From assembly GCA_017456895.1 (NCBI GenBank), contig JAFTIN010000053.1, forward strand, positions 1-50,648: a DNA stretch of 50,648 bases. The letters run 5' to 3'. Under the pieces are notes generated by a model that saw nothing but the letters and a program-made list of their open reading frames with translations, did not search any database and was not told the origin of the DNA. Below, one piece after another: positions 39,304 to 48,764 of the stretch (the stretch's first letter is position 1; each line of letters opens with the position of its first letter). The translations under genes were made by a program, and so were the position numbers. This DNA comes from Clostridia bacterium. Its GTDB lineage: Bacteria; Bacillota; Clostridia; Oscillospirales; CAG-272.

Positions 39304-42063
39304 ATGTATCACAAGATCAATTCACATGAGTTATTTAAGAAGGAAACACTCTTACTCACCAAGAGTGAGAAAAAGCTGTCGTACGAGGCCTTTGTCCTCG
39401 GTGACTTTATTCTGTCCTTTGGCATCACCTTAAAAAAAGGAGAGATCGAGGGAGAGCTCTGTCTTCACGGCGGAGGTACACCCGCATACATATTTGATTT
39501 CAAGCCCGATGGAGTATATATGAGATATTCCGGTGAGAAGGTGACTGAGCTTACCGACTCGAGAGTGGATCTTTCGATACTTTACAGCATTGAAAGACGC
39601 CGCTTTGATATATATGTAAACGGTGAAAAAAAGATAGAGGATTATTACGTTCCCTACGGAATTCCGATCAACTGTGATAAGCTTGCCGACTTCTTTATCT
39701 CTATCAAATCCGCAGGAGAGTCTGCAGAGGTCGAGCTTTACGATCTTAAGGCTCATTCCACCGCGGCCAAAGTTGACGGAGCTGTTGTTTATGACCCGGA
39801 AAACGATTACTTTATAAGAGAAAAAAAGGTGATCTTGACGGACAAAAACTACTTCCCGTCTGATAGCGTGGAAAGAGAGACACTGAAGGATACTATCTCT
39901 ATCCATATGCGTTCCGGCGTCATCTGTCGCGGCGGAGTAAAGCATCTTTCGTCTTCTGCTCCTTATTATAATGGTGATGAGATGATGGTGGGACTTAGCG
40001 ACCTTGTTACAGTGCTTACCGAGGACGAGAGAGCCTGCCTTGCCGGTGTCATTAGCACGGAGCGTGACGGTAAATATTATGCAGATATAAGTGAGGTTGC
40101 CTCCGTCCTCGGCAAGCGGCTTTATTATGATAACACCACGACACACTATGGAATGATCGTTCTCTATGATGAGGAGTTTATCCCTCCGTGTGACAAGAAT
40201 AGTTTACAAAAACTCAATGATTATGCGTTTTATCTCAGACCGTCCAAAGAGAGTTTTTTAGCGGATTTCAAAAACGGCGGGCTCGCAGGAGTACATCCGA
40301 GAGTGTGTGCTACGGAGGCTGATTTTGACAGACTTAGGCGCGAGGTAAAGGAAAATGAGCACAAGAGACGCTGGTTTAAAACTCTTATTGACTATTGCGA
40401 CGGTCTTAAGGACGTGCCTACTCTCAGGTACGAATTACGCGACGGAGTAAGACTCCTTTACGTTTCCTGGGACCTGCAGCGTTACGCCGTTACACTTGCT
40501 CTTGCATACAAGCTCACAGGCGACAGAAAGTACTTTGACTACGCCTGGCCGCATCTTAAGGCCTGCGCTGAGATGCCCGACTGGAATCCTTCGCATCACA
40601 TTGATGTAGGCACACTTGCTTACGGATACGCTATTGCATACGACTGGTTCTACGATGTGATGACCGAGGAGCAAAGACGCATTATGGAGAAGGGTGCGTA
40701 TGAGAACGTATTCTATACCGTAAACCGTGCCGTGGAGGATAAGGATACCTCATACACCACCGTCCTTATGACAAACAATCACAACGTCTTTTCAAATGCG
40801 GGAGTTATGGCTTCTATCATCGCGTTTATGGACGTTTATCCCGACGTTGCATCCAAGCTCGGCTCTGACGTTATCCGTATTCTTGAGTGCTTTATGGATA
40901 AATTCGCTCCCGACGGTGCATACTACGAGGGTCCGTATTATGCCGAAACTGCAATAAATTATACCGTTAGAGTCTTTGCCTCGATGTTACCCTCACTCGG
41001 CACTCTTTACGGCCTTGATAAAGCGCAGGGCTTTGACAGGATCGCTGACTTTATCATGCTCCTTCAGTCGGATGTTGCATCCTTCAATTTTGCCGACAGT
41101 CAGATGAGCTTGCTCGATATATCCGGTATGTTCTGGATCTTCGATCACTTTGGACGTCGCGGATTCAAGGATAACCTTGCGGCAAAGAACTTTAAGAGCT
41201 CCGCAGCAGGTGTTTGTGCTGAGGCTATCCTCTGGTACAACGTGAAGGATGAGGGATCGGCGTGTGATGTAGATACTGTCGTTCACTACCCCGAGGAGGA
41301 GATTATTTCCATGAGAGATTCCTTCCTTGATGGGCAGACCTTTGTTGGCATCAAGGCGGGCAAGACTGTCTATGCTCACTCGCACCTCGACGCCGGAAGC
41401 TTCATCCTCGACTCACAGGGCAAGAGATGGGCTTACGACTTTGGCCAGGATAACTACAACCTATACTACAAGTATGATCACTGGGACGTTTTCCGTCTGC
41501 GCGCGGAGTCTCATAACACTCTTGTCATCAATCCGGACCGTTCGCCCGGATACGTTCTGGGCTCGGAGGCTCCCGTTACCGAGTTTAAAGTGGACGGAGA
41601 GCTTGTAAAGACCGTGATAGAAAAGACCGCGCTTTACGGCAAGGAGCGCGGAGTCGATCGGGCAAGGAGAGGATATCTCTTTACCGATTCAAGAAGTTCT
41701 CTTGTGGTAAGGGATGAGGTCACTCTCGCGAGAGAGTCTGATATGATCTGGCTTATGTACACCGATGCAGAGATAGAGATCGATGGCAATGTCGCCACCC
41801 TTCGCGACAAGAAGGATAGAGAAAAGCATATCACCGTTGAGTTCAAGGTTAACCGTGACTTTGAGATCGGAGTCGAGGATGCAAGGCCTCTGCCCACATC
41901 CTATGACATTCCGGAGCAGAGGAAAAATGAGGGCTTCTGCCGTCTTTACTGTAAAGTGAAGGCGGATGGCGAGGTTACGATCACTGTCAAGATTAACGCA
42001 AAGGGAGATAACTTCTCGCCTATATCGAATTATGATCGATCCATCGACGGATGGATGAAATAA
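39304..42063 (+). CDS. Heparinase II/III-like polysaccharide lyase
   Basis: 919 aa without a recognisable signal peptide. The N-terminal ~150 residues look like a beta-sandwich; residues ~195-295 (YYNGDEMMVGLSDLVTVL, YADISEVASVLGKRLYY) resemble a copper amine oxidase N-terminal-like domain; an alpha/alpha toroid follows (WDLQRYAVTLALAYKLTGD, NNHNVFSNAGVMAS). The heparinase II/III domain has HSHLDAGSFIL and ESHNTLVINPD, the His/Tyr region of such lyases. It would beta-eliminate uronic-acid polysaccharides or their oligomers. The exact PL family and substrate cannot be set from sequence reading. AGAAGGAG lies before ATG. It diverges from the symporter gene, consistent with shared function. Confidence 0.87.
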   Translation: MYHKINSHELFKKETLLLTKSEKKLSYEAFVLGDFILSFGITLKKGEIEGELCLHGGGTPAYIFDFKPDGVYMRYSGEKVTELTDSRVDLSILYSIERRRFDIYVNGEKKIEDYYVPYGIPINCDKLADFFISIKSAGESAEVELYDLKAHSTAAKVDGAVVYDPENDYFIREKKVILTDKNYFPSDSVERETLKDTISIHMRSGVICRGGVKHLSSSAPYYNGDEMMVGLSDLVTVLTEDERACLAGVISTERDGKYYADISEVASVLGKRLYYDNTTTHYGMIVLYDEEFIPPCDKNSLQKLNDYAFYLRPSKESFLADFKNGGLAGVHPRVCATEADFDRLRREVKENEHKRRWFKTLIDYCDGLKDVPTLRYELRDGVRLLYVSWDLQRYAVTLALAYKLTGDRKYFDYAWPHLKACAEMPDWNPSHHIDVGTLAYGYAIAYDWFYDVMTEEQRRIMEKGAYENVFYTVNRAVEDKDTSYTTVLMTNNHNVFSNAGVMASIIAFMDVYPDVASKLGSDVIRILECFMDKFAPDGAYYEGPYYAETAINYTVRVFASMLPSLGTLYGLDKAQGFDRIADFIMLLQSDVASFNFADSQMSLLDISGMFWIFDHFGRRGFKDNLAAKNFKSSAAGVCAEAILWYNVKDEGSACDVDTVVHYPEEEIISMRDSFLDGQTFVGIKAGKTVYAHSHLDAGSFILDSQGKRWAYDFGQDNYNLYYKYDHWDVFRLRAESHNTLVINPDRSPGYVLGSEAPVTEFKVDGELVKTVIEKTALYGKERGVDRARRGYLFTDSRSSLVVRDEVTLARESDMIWLMYTDAEIEIDGNVATLRDKKDREKHITVEFKVNRDFEIGVEDARPLPTSYDIPEQRKNEGFCRLYCKVKADGEVTITVKINAKGDNFSPISNYDRSIDGWMK

Positions 42064-42115
42064 AGCTGTCAGGCGGCTCGTTCATGCGGGCCGCCTGCTA
42101 TAAAGGAATTAGAGG

Positions 42116-42646
42116 ATGAATTATCAGGCACCAAGAAACTTAAGAGAGCTTTTCAGATTGAAAAGACTGTATAAAAATGCCTTTCCGATAGAGGAGAGAA
42201 AACCTTTTTCCATCATACGTAGAATGCAGAAAAAGGGAAAGACGGATATATGGTACTTTGAGGAGGATGGATGCTTTCTCGGCCTCGCTACGACGATAAA
42301 CGGAGATCGTGAGGTGCTCATAGACTACTTTGCTGTTGACGAAAAGATGAGGGGCAGGGGCTACGGACACCAAATGTTGAATACCCTTATTTCACACTAT
42401 TCTCCAAAGGGAGTATTTCTTGAGATCGAGATTCCATACGAGAGTGCGGACAACTACTCCGAGAGGGTAAGGCGTAAGAACTTTTACCTTGGGTGTGGCC
42501 TATGTGAGATGGGCACGAGGGCAAAGCTATTTGGCGTTGATATGGAGCTGCTCGGGATCGGAACGAATCTTGATTTTGACGAATATAGAGATTTTTATCT
42601 AACAAACTACGGAAAGTTTGCATATGATAATATAGAGAAATTGTAA
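42116..42646 (+). CDS. GNAT-family N-acetyltransferase
   Basis: 176 aa. The acetyl-CoA pyrophosphate-binding segment is VDEKMRGRGYGHQML (Q/RxxGxG/A type), and FYLGCGLCEMGTRAKLFG is the typical C-terminal part. It transfers an acetyl group to an amine of unknown identity. It begins 52 bases after the lyase stop, with a GC-rich stem-loop (42069-42098, no T-run) between; partial co-transcription is likely. The AAGGAATTAGAGG region gives a moderate ribosome binding site. Confidence 0.88.
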   Translation: MNYQAPRNLRELFRLKRLYKNAFPIEERKPFSIIRRMQKKGKTDIWYFEEDGCFLGLATTINGDREVLIDYFAVDEKMRGRGYGHQMLNTLISHYSPKGVFLEIEIPYESADNYSERVRRKNFYLGCGLCEMGTRAKLFGVDMELLGIGTNLDFDEYRDFYLTNYGKFAYDNIEKL

Positions 42647-42659
42647 AATAAACATAACA

Positions 42660-42716
42660 AAAACGGCCTATTTGATACCGAATATTATGCTCGGTCAGAT
42701 AAGCCGTTTTATTTAT
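42660..42716. terminator. Bidirectional terminator
   Basis: AACGGC/GCCGTT outer and ACCGA/TCGGT inner stem with TTTTATTTATTT on the plus side, between the convergent GNAT and phosphatase genes. Confidence 0.75.
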
Positions 42717-44126
42717 TTAATTATTTTCGCCGTATATCGCGTCGTACCAATCGTTCGACTGATCGCCAAAGTCGTCGACTCCCATAAGCGAGGCGAAGAG
42801 CTTTGCTATCTCTATATTCTCGACCGTCTTACCGTCGAGCACGTCAAATCCGACTCCCCATGCAAATACGGGAACGTCATCTCTGGTGTGATTCTCTGTG
42901 CTGTACGCGAGGCCGTTCTCGGTCAGGTGCAGTCCGCCCGTCTCATGGTCTGCGGTAATGAGCACCGCCGTGTCAGGATGATAGAAGGCGAATTCCATAA
43001 ATCGAGCAATCGCCTGGTTGAAGCGCGTGAGAGCCCAGAAGGTCGCATAAACGTCGTTGTTATGGCACTTCTTGTCTATGTGCGCCTCCTCATACATAAT
43101 GAAGAAGCCGTCCTCGTCCGCGCTGATCCTAGCGAGTGTGTCGGTTATATGATTCTCTATGATCTTCATATACCTTGAGGTGTAGTAATCGTATCCGCAG
43201 TCAATGACCGTGCCGTATTTCTCACTTAGGGCGAGCTGGTCCTCGAGTATCTCTTCAGAGTTGTCGCGGTTCAGAGTGTGAGATGAGAAGGTTGAGGGGG
43301 TAGCGCCGGTCTTATTTTCGGTGGACATTACCGCCGTAGCCTTTCCGAGCTCTGCGGCAAGCTCCGTGAGGCTCTTTATTTCGTTTCCGTTCTTGTCAAG
43401 ACCGACGTACTCATTGTTGGTCTTGTAGCCCGAGGAGAGCGCAGTGCCTCCCGCCGCGCTATCGGTCACGCCGGACAGAGATGCGGTCCTCGAGAAGCCT
43501 TGGTAGGGGAACATATAGCCGTAGAATAGGTCCTCTCCGTCGCTGTACTCGGAGTCGTCCTCGAGATAATCAAAGAGCTTGGTTTGGTATAATCCCATAC
43601 CGTCGCCTATAAGCATAATAAGGTTCTTTGCCTCCTTGGCTATTGGCTCGCGGACGGTGAGTCCGTCAGGTATGGTGATATCTGCCGTTACGTTAAAGTA
43701 GGTGTCTATAAGGTAGTACGCTGCCGCTGCTATAACGAAGTAGTCTGCCTCAAGCGCAACGGTGCCTTCTCTTGCAAGCATAGCAAACTGTAAGCCCTCG
43801 GTATCCGCGTCGAGCTCCTCGGAGATCGATCTTGAGGTCTCGCCGACCACTATCTCGCGCTCCGACTTTGGCTCCGAGTCGTCGATGATCTCGGGGGTAG
43901 AGCCGGTCAACTCGGATATCCTATCCCTCACGTATTCAGCCGCGCGCTTGTTGTAGTCGAGGCCATCCTTGTCGTATACGATCTTGTACTCGGTTACGTA
44001 TACTCCGTTGATCGTCCTTGGACTCTCGCACGGCGGATCGTCATTCGTGACGTCATCTTTTTTGCAGGCTGCAAAAAAGGTGAGCAGAAGAGAAAGTATT
44101 ATAAACAGGGAAAGTAATTTTTTCAT
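42717..44126 (-). CDS. Alkaline phosphatase lipoprotein
   Basis: 469 aa. Lipobox FFAAC. The N-terminal ~40-150 region has the pattern of a sugar-hydrolase-associated domain (AAEYVRDRISELTG). The phosphatase domain has NLIMLIGDGMG (metal Asp), nucleophile Ser223 in VTDSAAGGTA, EEAHIDKKCHNND and ITADHETGG, the complete metal-binding set of the alkaline phosphatase family. It would release phosphate from extracellular monoesters. GGAGGAAC lies before the ATG. A 67-aa gene begins its operon 22 bases upstream. Confidence 0.92.
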   Translation of the reverse strand: MKKLLSLFIILSLLLTFFAACKKDDVTNDDPPCESPRTINGVYVTEYKIVYDKDGLDYNKRAAEYVRDRISELTGSTPEIIDDSEPKSEREIVVGETSRSISEELDADTEGLQFAMLAREGTVALEADYFVIAAAAYYLIDTYFNVTADITIPDGLTVREPIAKEAKNLIMLIGDGMGLYQTKLFDYLEDDSEYSDGEDLFYGYMFPYQGFSRTASLSGVTDSAAGGTALSSGYKTNNEYVGLDKNGNEIKSLTELAAELGKATAVMSTENKTGATPSTFSSHTLNRDNSEEILEDQLALSEKYGTVIDCGYDYYTSRYMKIIENHITDTLARISADEDGFFIMYEEAHIDKKCHNNDVYATFWALTRFNQAIARFMEFAFYHPDTAVLITADHETGGLHLTENGLAYSTENHTRDDVPVFAWGVGFDVLDGKTVENIEIAKLFASLMGVDDFGDQSNDWYDAIYGENN

Positions 44127-44148
44127 TGTTCCTCCGGATATTATATGA

Positions 44149-44352
44149 TCAGCACTGTCTGTCGGTCATGTTGCGCACGACACCCATATCGAATTGGGTG
44201 CCGGAGCCTCCCGCACCGCCGTCCTCGTCGGGGTTGGACCATTGCAGCTTTTTGCCGTCCTTTTCGTGCGAGTTGTTGTACCAGCACTCCTCCTCGACAT
44301 TTTTGCGCTTCTTGCCCTTGATTTTGTCAATGAGCTTTTTGAAAACGTTCAT
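44149..44352 (-). CDS. 67-aa peptide upstream of alkaline phosphatase
   Basis: A small gene with AGGAGG six bases before ATG and its own promoter, ending 22 bases before the phosphatase start, so it is the first gene of that operon. The N-terminal part is very basic (MNVFKKLIDKIKGKKRKN), the rest acidic and polar with DEDGGAGGSG, and the protein ends in Cys. Another Cys is in EECWYNN. No signal peptide or TM is present. I do not recognise the family. It may be a small regulatory or structural peptide; a peptide-natural-product precursor cannot be excluded, but no modifying enzyme adjoins it. Confidence 0.72.
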   Translation of the reverse strand: MNVFKKLIDKIKGKKRKNVEEECWYNNSHEKDGKKLQWSNPDEDGGAGGSGTQFDMGVVRNMTDRQC

Positions 44353-44391
44353 GATATACCTCCTGGCTGAACATAAAAAGTTATTAAGTAC

Positions 44392-44420
44392 ATTGTAGCA
44401 AATTCTAACCCTGTTGTCAA
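44392..44420 (-). promoter_or_regulatory. Promoter of peptide-phosphatase operon
   Basis: Minus strand TTGACA (44415-44420), 17-base spacer, TACAAT (44392-44397). Confidence 0.8.
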
Positions 44421-44459
44421 GAAATAATACGCTTCTTTCTCGGAACAGTCGGTCAAGTA

Positions 44460-44488
44460 TTGACAAGACCGATGCTCCGGGATATAAT
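44460..44488 (+). promoter_or_regulatory. PHP gene promoter, perfect consensus
   Basis: TTGACA (44460-44465), 17-base spacer, TATAAT (44483-44488), only 25 bases before the start codon. Confidence 0.85.
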
Positions 44489-44512
44489 AAAAGAAAAAAC
44501 GAAGGGGAAAGT

Positions 44513-45178
44513 ATGAAGTATAAATACCAATTGCATACGCATACTGCACCGACAAGTAAGTGCGCTAAAATGACACCCGAGGAGCTGATCAGGGCGCTTC
44601 ACGACGGTGGCTATGCAGGATGCGTAATGACCAACCACTTCTACCATGGTAATACGGGTATTAGCCGCGAATTATCCTGGGAAGATTTTGTCACTCCTTA
44701 CGTTGAGGATTATCTTGAGTGTAAAAGGGAGGGGGAAAAGTACGGTATAGACGTCATCTTCGGAGTAGAGGAGGGAGTTGGAGGACCGGTCGAGATCCTC
44801 TGCTACGGCATCACTCCCGAGATACTCTTTTGCAACCCCGAGTTACGAGAGTATGGTGCGGAAACATGGTGTCGCATCTTACATAGCTATGATGTACTCA
44901 TCATACAGGCGCATCCGTACAGAAACGGAGGAAGCCCGTTACCCCTTGAATATATAGACGGTATTGAGACCTACAACCACTCGCACGATCCTTCGCTGAA
45001 CGATAGTGCCGAGATCTTTGCCAAGGAGCATCCTGAGCTCATCCTCACCTCGGGTGGCGATACTCACGATTACCGCACCGTCCCCTTTGGAGGTATCGAG
45101 ACCGACGAACCTATACGCGACGTACGAGATCTCGTCAGAGTACTTCGCGCAGGCAATTATAGACTTTTAAAACCGTAG
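44513..45178 (+). CDS. PHP-domain metal-dependent phosphoesterase
   Basis: 221 aa. The polymerase-and-histidinol-phosphatase motifs are visible: HTHTAP (residues 8-13), VMTNHFYHGN, FGVEEG, IQAHPYR and SGGDTHD. Such proteins hydrolyse phosphate esters using two or three metal ions; substrate unknown. The start at 44513 has GGGGAAA upstream, and the frame further up lies in the promoter. It is monocistronic, diverging from the phosphatase operon. Confidence 0.9.
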   Translation: MKYKYQLHTHTAPTSKCAKMTPEELIRALHDGGYAGCVMTNHFYHGNTGISRELSWEDFVTPYVEDYLECKREGEKYGIDVIFGVEEGVGGPVEILCYGITPEILFCNPELREYGAETWCRILHSYDVLIIQAHPYRNGGSPLPLEYIDGIETYNHSHDPSLNDSAEIFAKEHPELILTSGGDTHDYRTVPFGGIETDEPIRDVRDLVRVLRAGNYRLLKP

Positions 45179-45187
45179 CCGATAAAA

Positions 45188-45231
45188 ATGGAATTAAAGC
45201 CCTCGCATTATGTCGAGGGCTTTAATTCCGC
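45188..45231 (+). terminator. PHP gene terminator
   Basis: 16-bp perfect stem GGAATTAAAGCCCTCG/CGAGGGCTTTAATTCC with an 8-base loop. No T-run follows, so it may act with the AT-rich arms. Confidence 0.7.
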
Positions 45232-45391
45232 TATTTGTAAACTATTGTTATTTAATATGGAACATTGCTTCTTTATTTCATTCTCGTTATTGCTTGACTG
45301 ATTCTGCATACCTGTGCAGAGGTCTGACATTTAACTAACGTATGCTCAGAATCCGATTCATCTACATGTGCGCGTAGTGCGTAAAAACATA

Positions 45392-45420
45392 TTGACTTGG
45401 AGAAAAAAGTTTGATAATAT
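45392..45420 (+). promoter_or_regulatory. Pectate lyase promoter
   Basis: TTGACT (45392-45397), 17-base spacer, TAATAT (45415-45420), in the 303-base gap before the lyase; nothing else recognised there. Confidence 0.65.
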
Positions 45421-45481
45421 ATAAATGTAGATTAATGACAAAACTATCTTAATTGTTCGCTTTTATCTCAAGGAGGAATAA

Positions 45482-48400
45482 ATGATTACCTCAAAACGAA
45501 TGAAAAAAATCGCCTTTGTTACGTTGCTCAGCATCGTATTCACATCACTTTTTTCCGTGTTTTCGTATGCGTCTTCTGATGCGCAGGGGATAATCGAAGC
45601 CTCGGGCTGGTTTGAGTCGGCATATGCCGAGTGGGCTCCCGTCTCGGGGGCCGAGGGCTACAATGCCTATATTTCTGATGATTCGGACAGCTGGTCGGCT
45701 ATTGACTCTGAGCTTGTGCGCAAGACGTCAGCCGGATATCGCGTAGACGCGGTTGGCCTATCTGCAGGCAGCTATAAGATCAAGATCGTTCCTATTATTG
45801 ACGGCGCTGAGGGTGAGCCGCTCGTTACCGATGCTCTCACTGTTTCCGCTTACGATCGTTCCGGCTATGCTCATTTCGGATATACCGGTGGCGTCGGCGC
45901 GTATAATGACGACGGAACGCTCAAGGACGGCGCTATCGTCCTCTACGTCACGGAGGCTAACAAGGACACCGTTACCGTTACGTCAAAGGACGGCACGACA
46001 GTCACCGGCATAGGAAATATTCTCAACTCCGTCGGCAAGGACGTGGGCGGCGGCATCAACTCCAAAGGCGGTCTTGCCAATACCAACGCGGACATTATCC
46101 GCAAGCTTGCTACGGACGGCACACCTCTCGTTGTCCGTATTATCGGTAGCGTCAAGGCACCTAAGGGGCTCACCGCTTACAACTCCGTTGATTACGGCGG
46201 AAGCGTGGGTGACAACGGCTTTATGGCCAGGATCAGCGGCGGCAAGGACATCACCGTAGAGGGTATCGGCACCGATGCAGTAATGGACGGCTGGGGCTTA
46301 CACTTTATCTGCCAGACCGCAGATTATTCTCAGGGCCTTGGCAAGAGCTTTGAGGTCAGAAACATATCCTTCAAGAACGTTCCCGAGGACTGCGTGGGTA
46401 TGGAGGGACAGCAGGAGGATTCCATCCTCACAGCGCCGGTTGAGCGGTGCTGGATACATCATTGCTCGTTCTATGCCCCCGTGATCGCAAACCCCGCAGA
46501 GAGTGACAAGGACGGAGGTGACGGTGCCTGCGATTTCAAGCGAGGACAGTATTTCACCAACTCCTACTGCTACTACGTCGGATATCATAAGACCAATCTC
46601 GTCGGCTCATCCGACTCGTCTATGCAGTATCACATGACCTACCATCACAACTACTGGCAGAACTGTGAGTCGCGCGGACCTCTCGCCCGTCAGGCAAATA
46701 TACATATGTACAACAATATTTTCGAGGGACAGACCTCGTATTGTATGAACCCGAGAGCAAATGCATATATCTTCTCGGAATACAATTTGTTCTATAAGAG
46801 CAAGAATCCCGTTGACGTCAGGTCCGGCGCGGTGAAGAGCTATGGCGACTCATTTACCAGCTGCACGGGTAACAACGGCGCAACGATCGTGACCGACAGA
46901 GCTACCAAGGTCTCTTCCGGTAATCGTTACGAGAACTTTGATACCGATGCCACCATCAGCTATATCCCCTCGGGTGATTATCAGATCGAAGAAGATATCG
47001 CCGCTATGAAGGCTGTTGTTCTTGCCTATGCCGGCGTAGAGAAGAAGGGTACACCTACTCCCGACTCAGTCAACGTCTCGGTCATTCCCCCCGACCGCTA
47101 TCCCACCTCCGCGCTCGTCCTCGACTATAACGCAACCCTTTCCCAGACTACGATCCCCTCGTCGGGAACCTATGATAATATTCTCTTTAACGTAACGAAG
47201 ACCGGCTCGGATTATATCACCGTAGGCGGTGATACCGTCGGCTGTAATATCGTATTCTACGTCGACACTGCGGTAAATGTTGCTTTGACACAGCACGCTG
47301 ACAGCTCGGCAGACGTCGTCCTTGTTGACGAGTGCGGCAAGAGCCTGCTCGTCGGTAGCGGAACGGCAGAGAACATCCCCCACGGCTACTACTTCATCCA
47401 GTCGAATGTTTATGACGTCGGCACGGGCAAGTTCAAGGAGGCAAATCTTTCCGGGCTTACCGTAACCGCGGTAGACAAGAACGCCGCAACCAATCCTATT
47501 CCCACGCCTCCCTCGGGTGGCACGGATATTCCGGGTACAGACAACCCCGGCACGGACGATCCCGGTACGGATACACCCGGCGGAAGCATCACGAGTGGTA
47601 CGGTCATCACCCCCGACTCCGAGCTTCATAGCTTCACCGCGCACGGCAAGACCGACCCCGAGGGCTTCTTCACCATCTCGGGTAACACCTCTACCTCAAA
47701 GGGTAGCGTAACCTTCAACGGGGAGGAGCTTACCACTTGTCTTAAGATCGAGTCGTCGACAAATATATCGTTTACCCCGAGTACAGACGGAACTCTTATT
47801 CTCGTCTTTGGTGGTACAACTAATGCCTCGGGTAAGGAGATAAAGGTGGACGGCACGTCCTTTGTTATCCCATCGACTCAGATACTTGAGGTCACCCTCA
47901 ACGCAGCCGCGCACGCGGTGACTAAGGATAGCTCCATCAATCTCTTCTATATGGCATTTGTTCCAAAGGCGCAAGAGCATACTCACACCTATGAGCAGAC
48001 CGTGACCAAGGAGCCCACCTGTACCAGGACGGGCGAGCTTACCTTTACCTGCTCCTGCGGAGACGTCTATACGGAGAGCGCACCCGCTCTCGGTCATAGC
48101 TATGAGTCCTCGGTAACTAAGGAGCCCACCTGTACCGAGGCGGGCAAGCTTACCTATACCTGCACCTTTGGTGATAGCTTCTACGTTGAGCCGATATCCC
48201 CAAAGGGCCATAGCTATGAGCAGACCGAGACCCGTGAGCCTACCTGTACCGAGCCCGGTGTACAGATTTACACCTGTGAGTGCGGCGACAGCTACGCCGA
48301 GGAGAGGGAAGCTCCCACAGGTCACAGCTACTCTGACGGAAAGTGTACTGTCTGCGGTGCATCCGATCCGACAGTTCTCCCCGAGGATAAGCCCGACGAG

Positions 48401-48538
48401 CCCACAGATAAGCCCACCACTCCCACAGAGGGAGATGAGTATCCGGACGGTGAGCCCGAGGAGATCGGCTTCTTTGCTCGCATCTGGCAGGCGATCCTCG
48501 ACTTCTTCAGAAAGCTCTTCGGCATAAAGAAGGATTGA
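45482..48538 (+). CDS. Secreted multidomain pectate lyase (PL1-like)
   Basis: 1018 aa. A signal peptide (about 1-31) is followed by a fibronectin III-like domain (35-125). The parallel beta-helix lyase domain (about 130-510) shows CWIHHCSF, a calcium-type DGACDFKRG strand and MTYHHNYW...SRGPLARQANIHMYNN, the PL1 core; the usual RxPRxR reads RGPLAR. It would cleave de-esterified homogalacturonan by beta-elimination. A Gly/Asp/Pro/Thr linker leads to a binding module (~700-820), then three HSYExxVTKEPTCTxxG modules with CxCGD, and an amphipathic C-terminus EEIGFFARIWQAILDFF. AGGAGG lies before ATG. It is monocistronic and has terminators on both sides. Confidence 0.9.
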   Translation: MITSKRMKKIAFVTLLSIVFTSLFSVFSYASSDAQGIIEASGWFESAYAEWAPVSGAEGYNAYISDDSDSWSAIDSELVRKTSAGYRVDAVGLSAGSYKIKIVPIIDGAEGEPLVTDALTVSAYDRSGYAHFGYTGGVGAYNDDGTLKDGAIVLYVTEANKDTVTVTSKDGTTVTGIGNILNSVGKDVGGGINSKGGLANTNADIIRKLATDGTPLVVRIIGSVKAPKGLTAYNSVDYGGSVGDNGFMARISGGKDITVEGIGTDAVMDGWGLHFICQTADYSQGLGKSFEVRNISFKNVPEDCVGMEGQQEDSILTAPVERCWIHHCSFYAPVIANPAESDKDGGDGACDFKRGQYFTNSYCYYVGYHKTNLVGSSDSSMQYHMTYHHNYWQNCESRGPLARQANIHMYNNIFEGQTSYCMNPRANAYIFSEYNLFYKSKNPVDVRSGAVKSYGDSFTSCTGNNGATIVTDRATKVSSGNRYENFDTDATISYIPSGDYQIEEDIAAMKAVVLAYAGVEKKGTPTPDSVNVSVIPPDRYPTSALVLDYNATLSQTTIPSSGTYDNILFNVTKTGSDYITVGGDTVGCNIVFYVDTAVNVALTQHADSSADVVLVDECGKSLLVGSGTAENIPHGYYFIQSNVYDVGTGKFKEANLSGLTVTAVDKNAATNPIPTPPSGGTDIPGTDNPGTDDPGTDTPGGSITSGTVITPDSELHSFTAHGKTDPEGFFTISGNTSTSKGSVTFNGEELTTCLKIESSTNISFTPSTDGTLILVFGGTTNASGKEIKVDGTSFVIPSTQILEVTLNAAAHAVTKDSSINLFYMAFVPKAQEHTHTYEQTVTKEPTCTRTGELTFTCSCGDVYTESAPALGHSYESSVTKEPTCTEAGKLTYTCTFGDSFYVEPISPKGHSYEQTETREPTCTEPGVQIYTCECGDSYAEEREAPTGHSYSDGKCTVCGASDPTVLPEDKPDEPTDKPTTPTEGDEYPDGEPEEIGFFARIWQAILDFFRKLFGIKKD

Positions 48539-48578
48539 TTAACCGTTTGATTATTATTGAAACTCAATTAATGCATCA

Positions 48579-48613
48579 AAAAGCCCTCGGCACATCGCCG
48601 AGGGCTTAAACTA
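48579..48613 (+). terminator. Pectate lyase terminator
   Basis: AAGCCCTCGG/CCGAGGGCTT around CACATCG; followed by AAACTAT rather than T, so moderate. Confidence 0.7.
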
Positions 48614-48689
48614 TACGTATTGTTAACTCTTATTGTCATTTTCACTTAAAAGTGTTGTCATGACAACCTCACCCACGGTAAACAAGGTT

Positions 48690-48754
48690 ATTTGCCTCGC
48701 CCTTCGGGAGAGGTGGCGCCGCAGGTGACGGAGAGGGCAGGCTCACTCCGAGAT
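48690..48754. repeat. Dispersed intergenic repeat, copy 5 (short)
   Basis: CCTCGCCCTTCGGGAGAGG, then TGGCGCCGCAGGTGACGGAGAGG, closely matching the core of copy 3 at 11036-11075. Confidence 0.65.
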
Positions 48755-48764
48755 GTAGGAAAGA

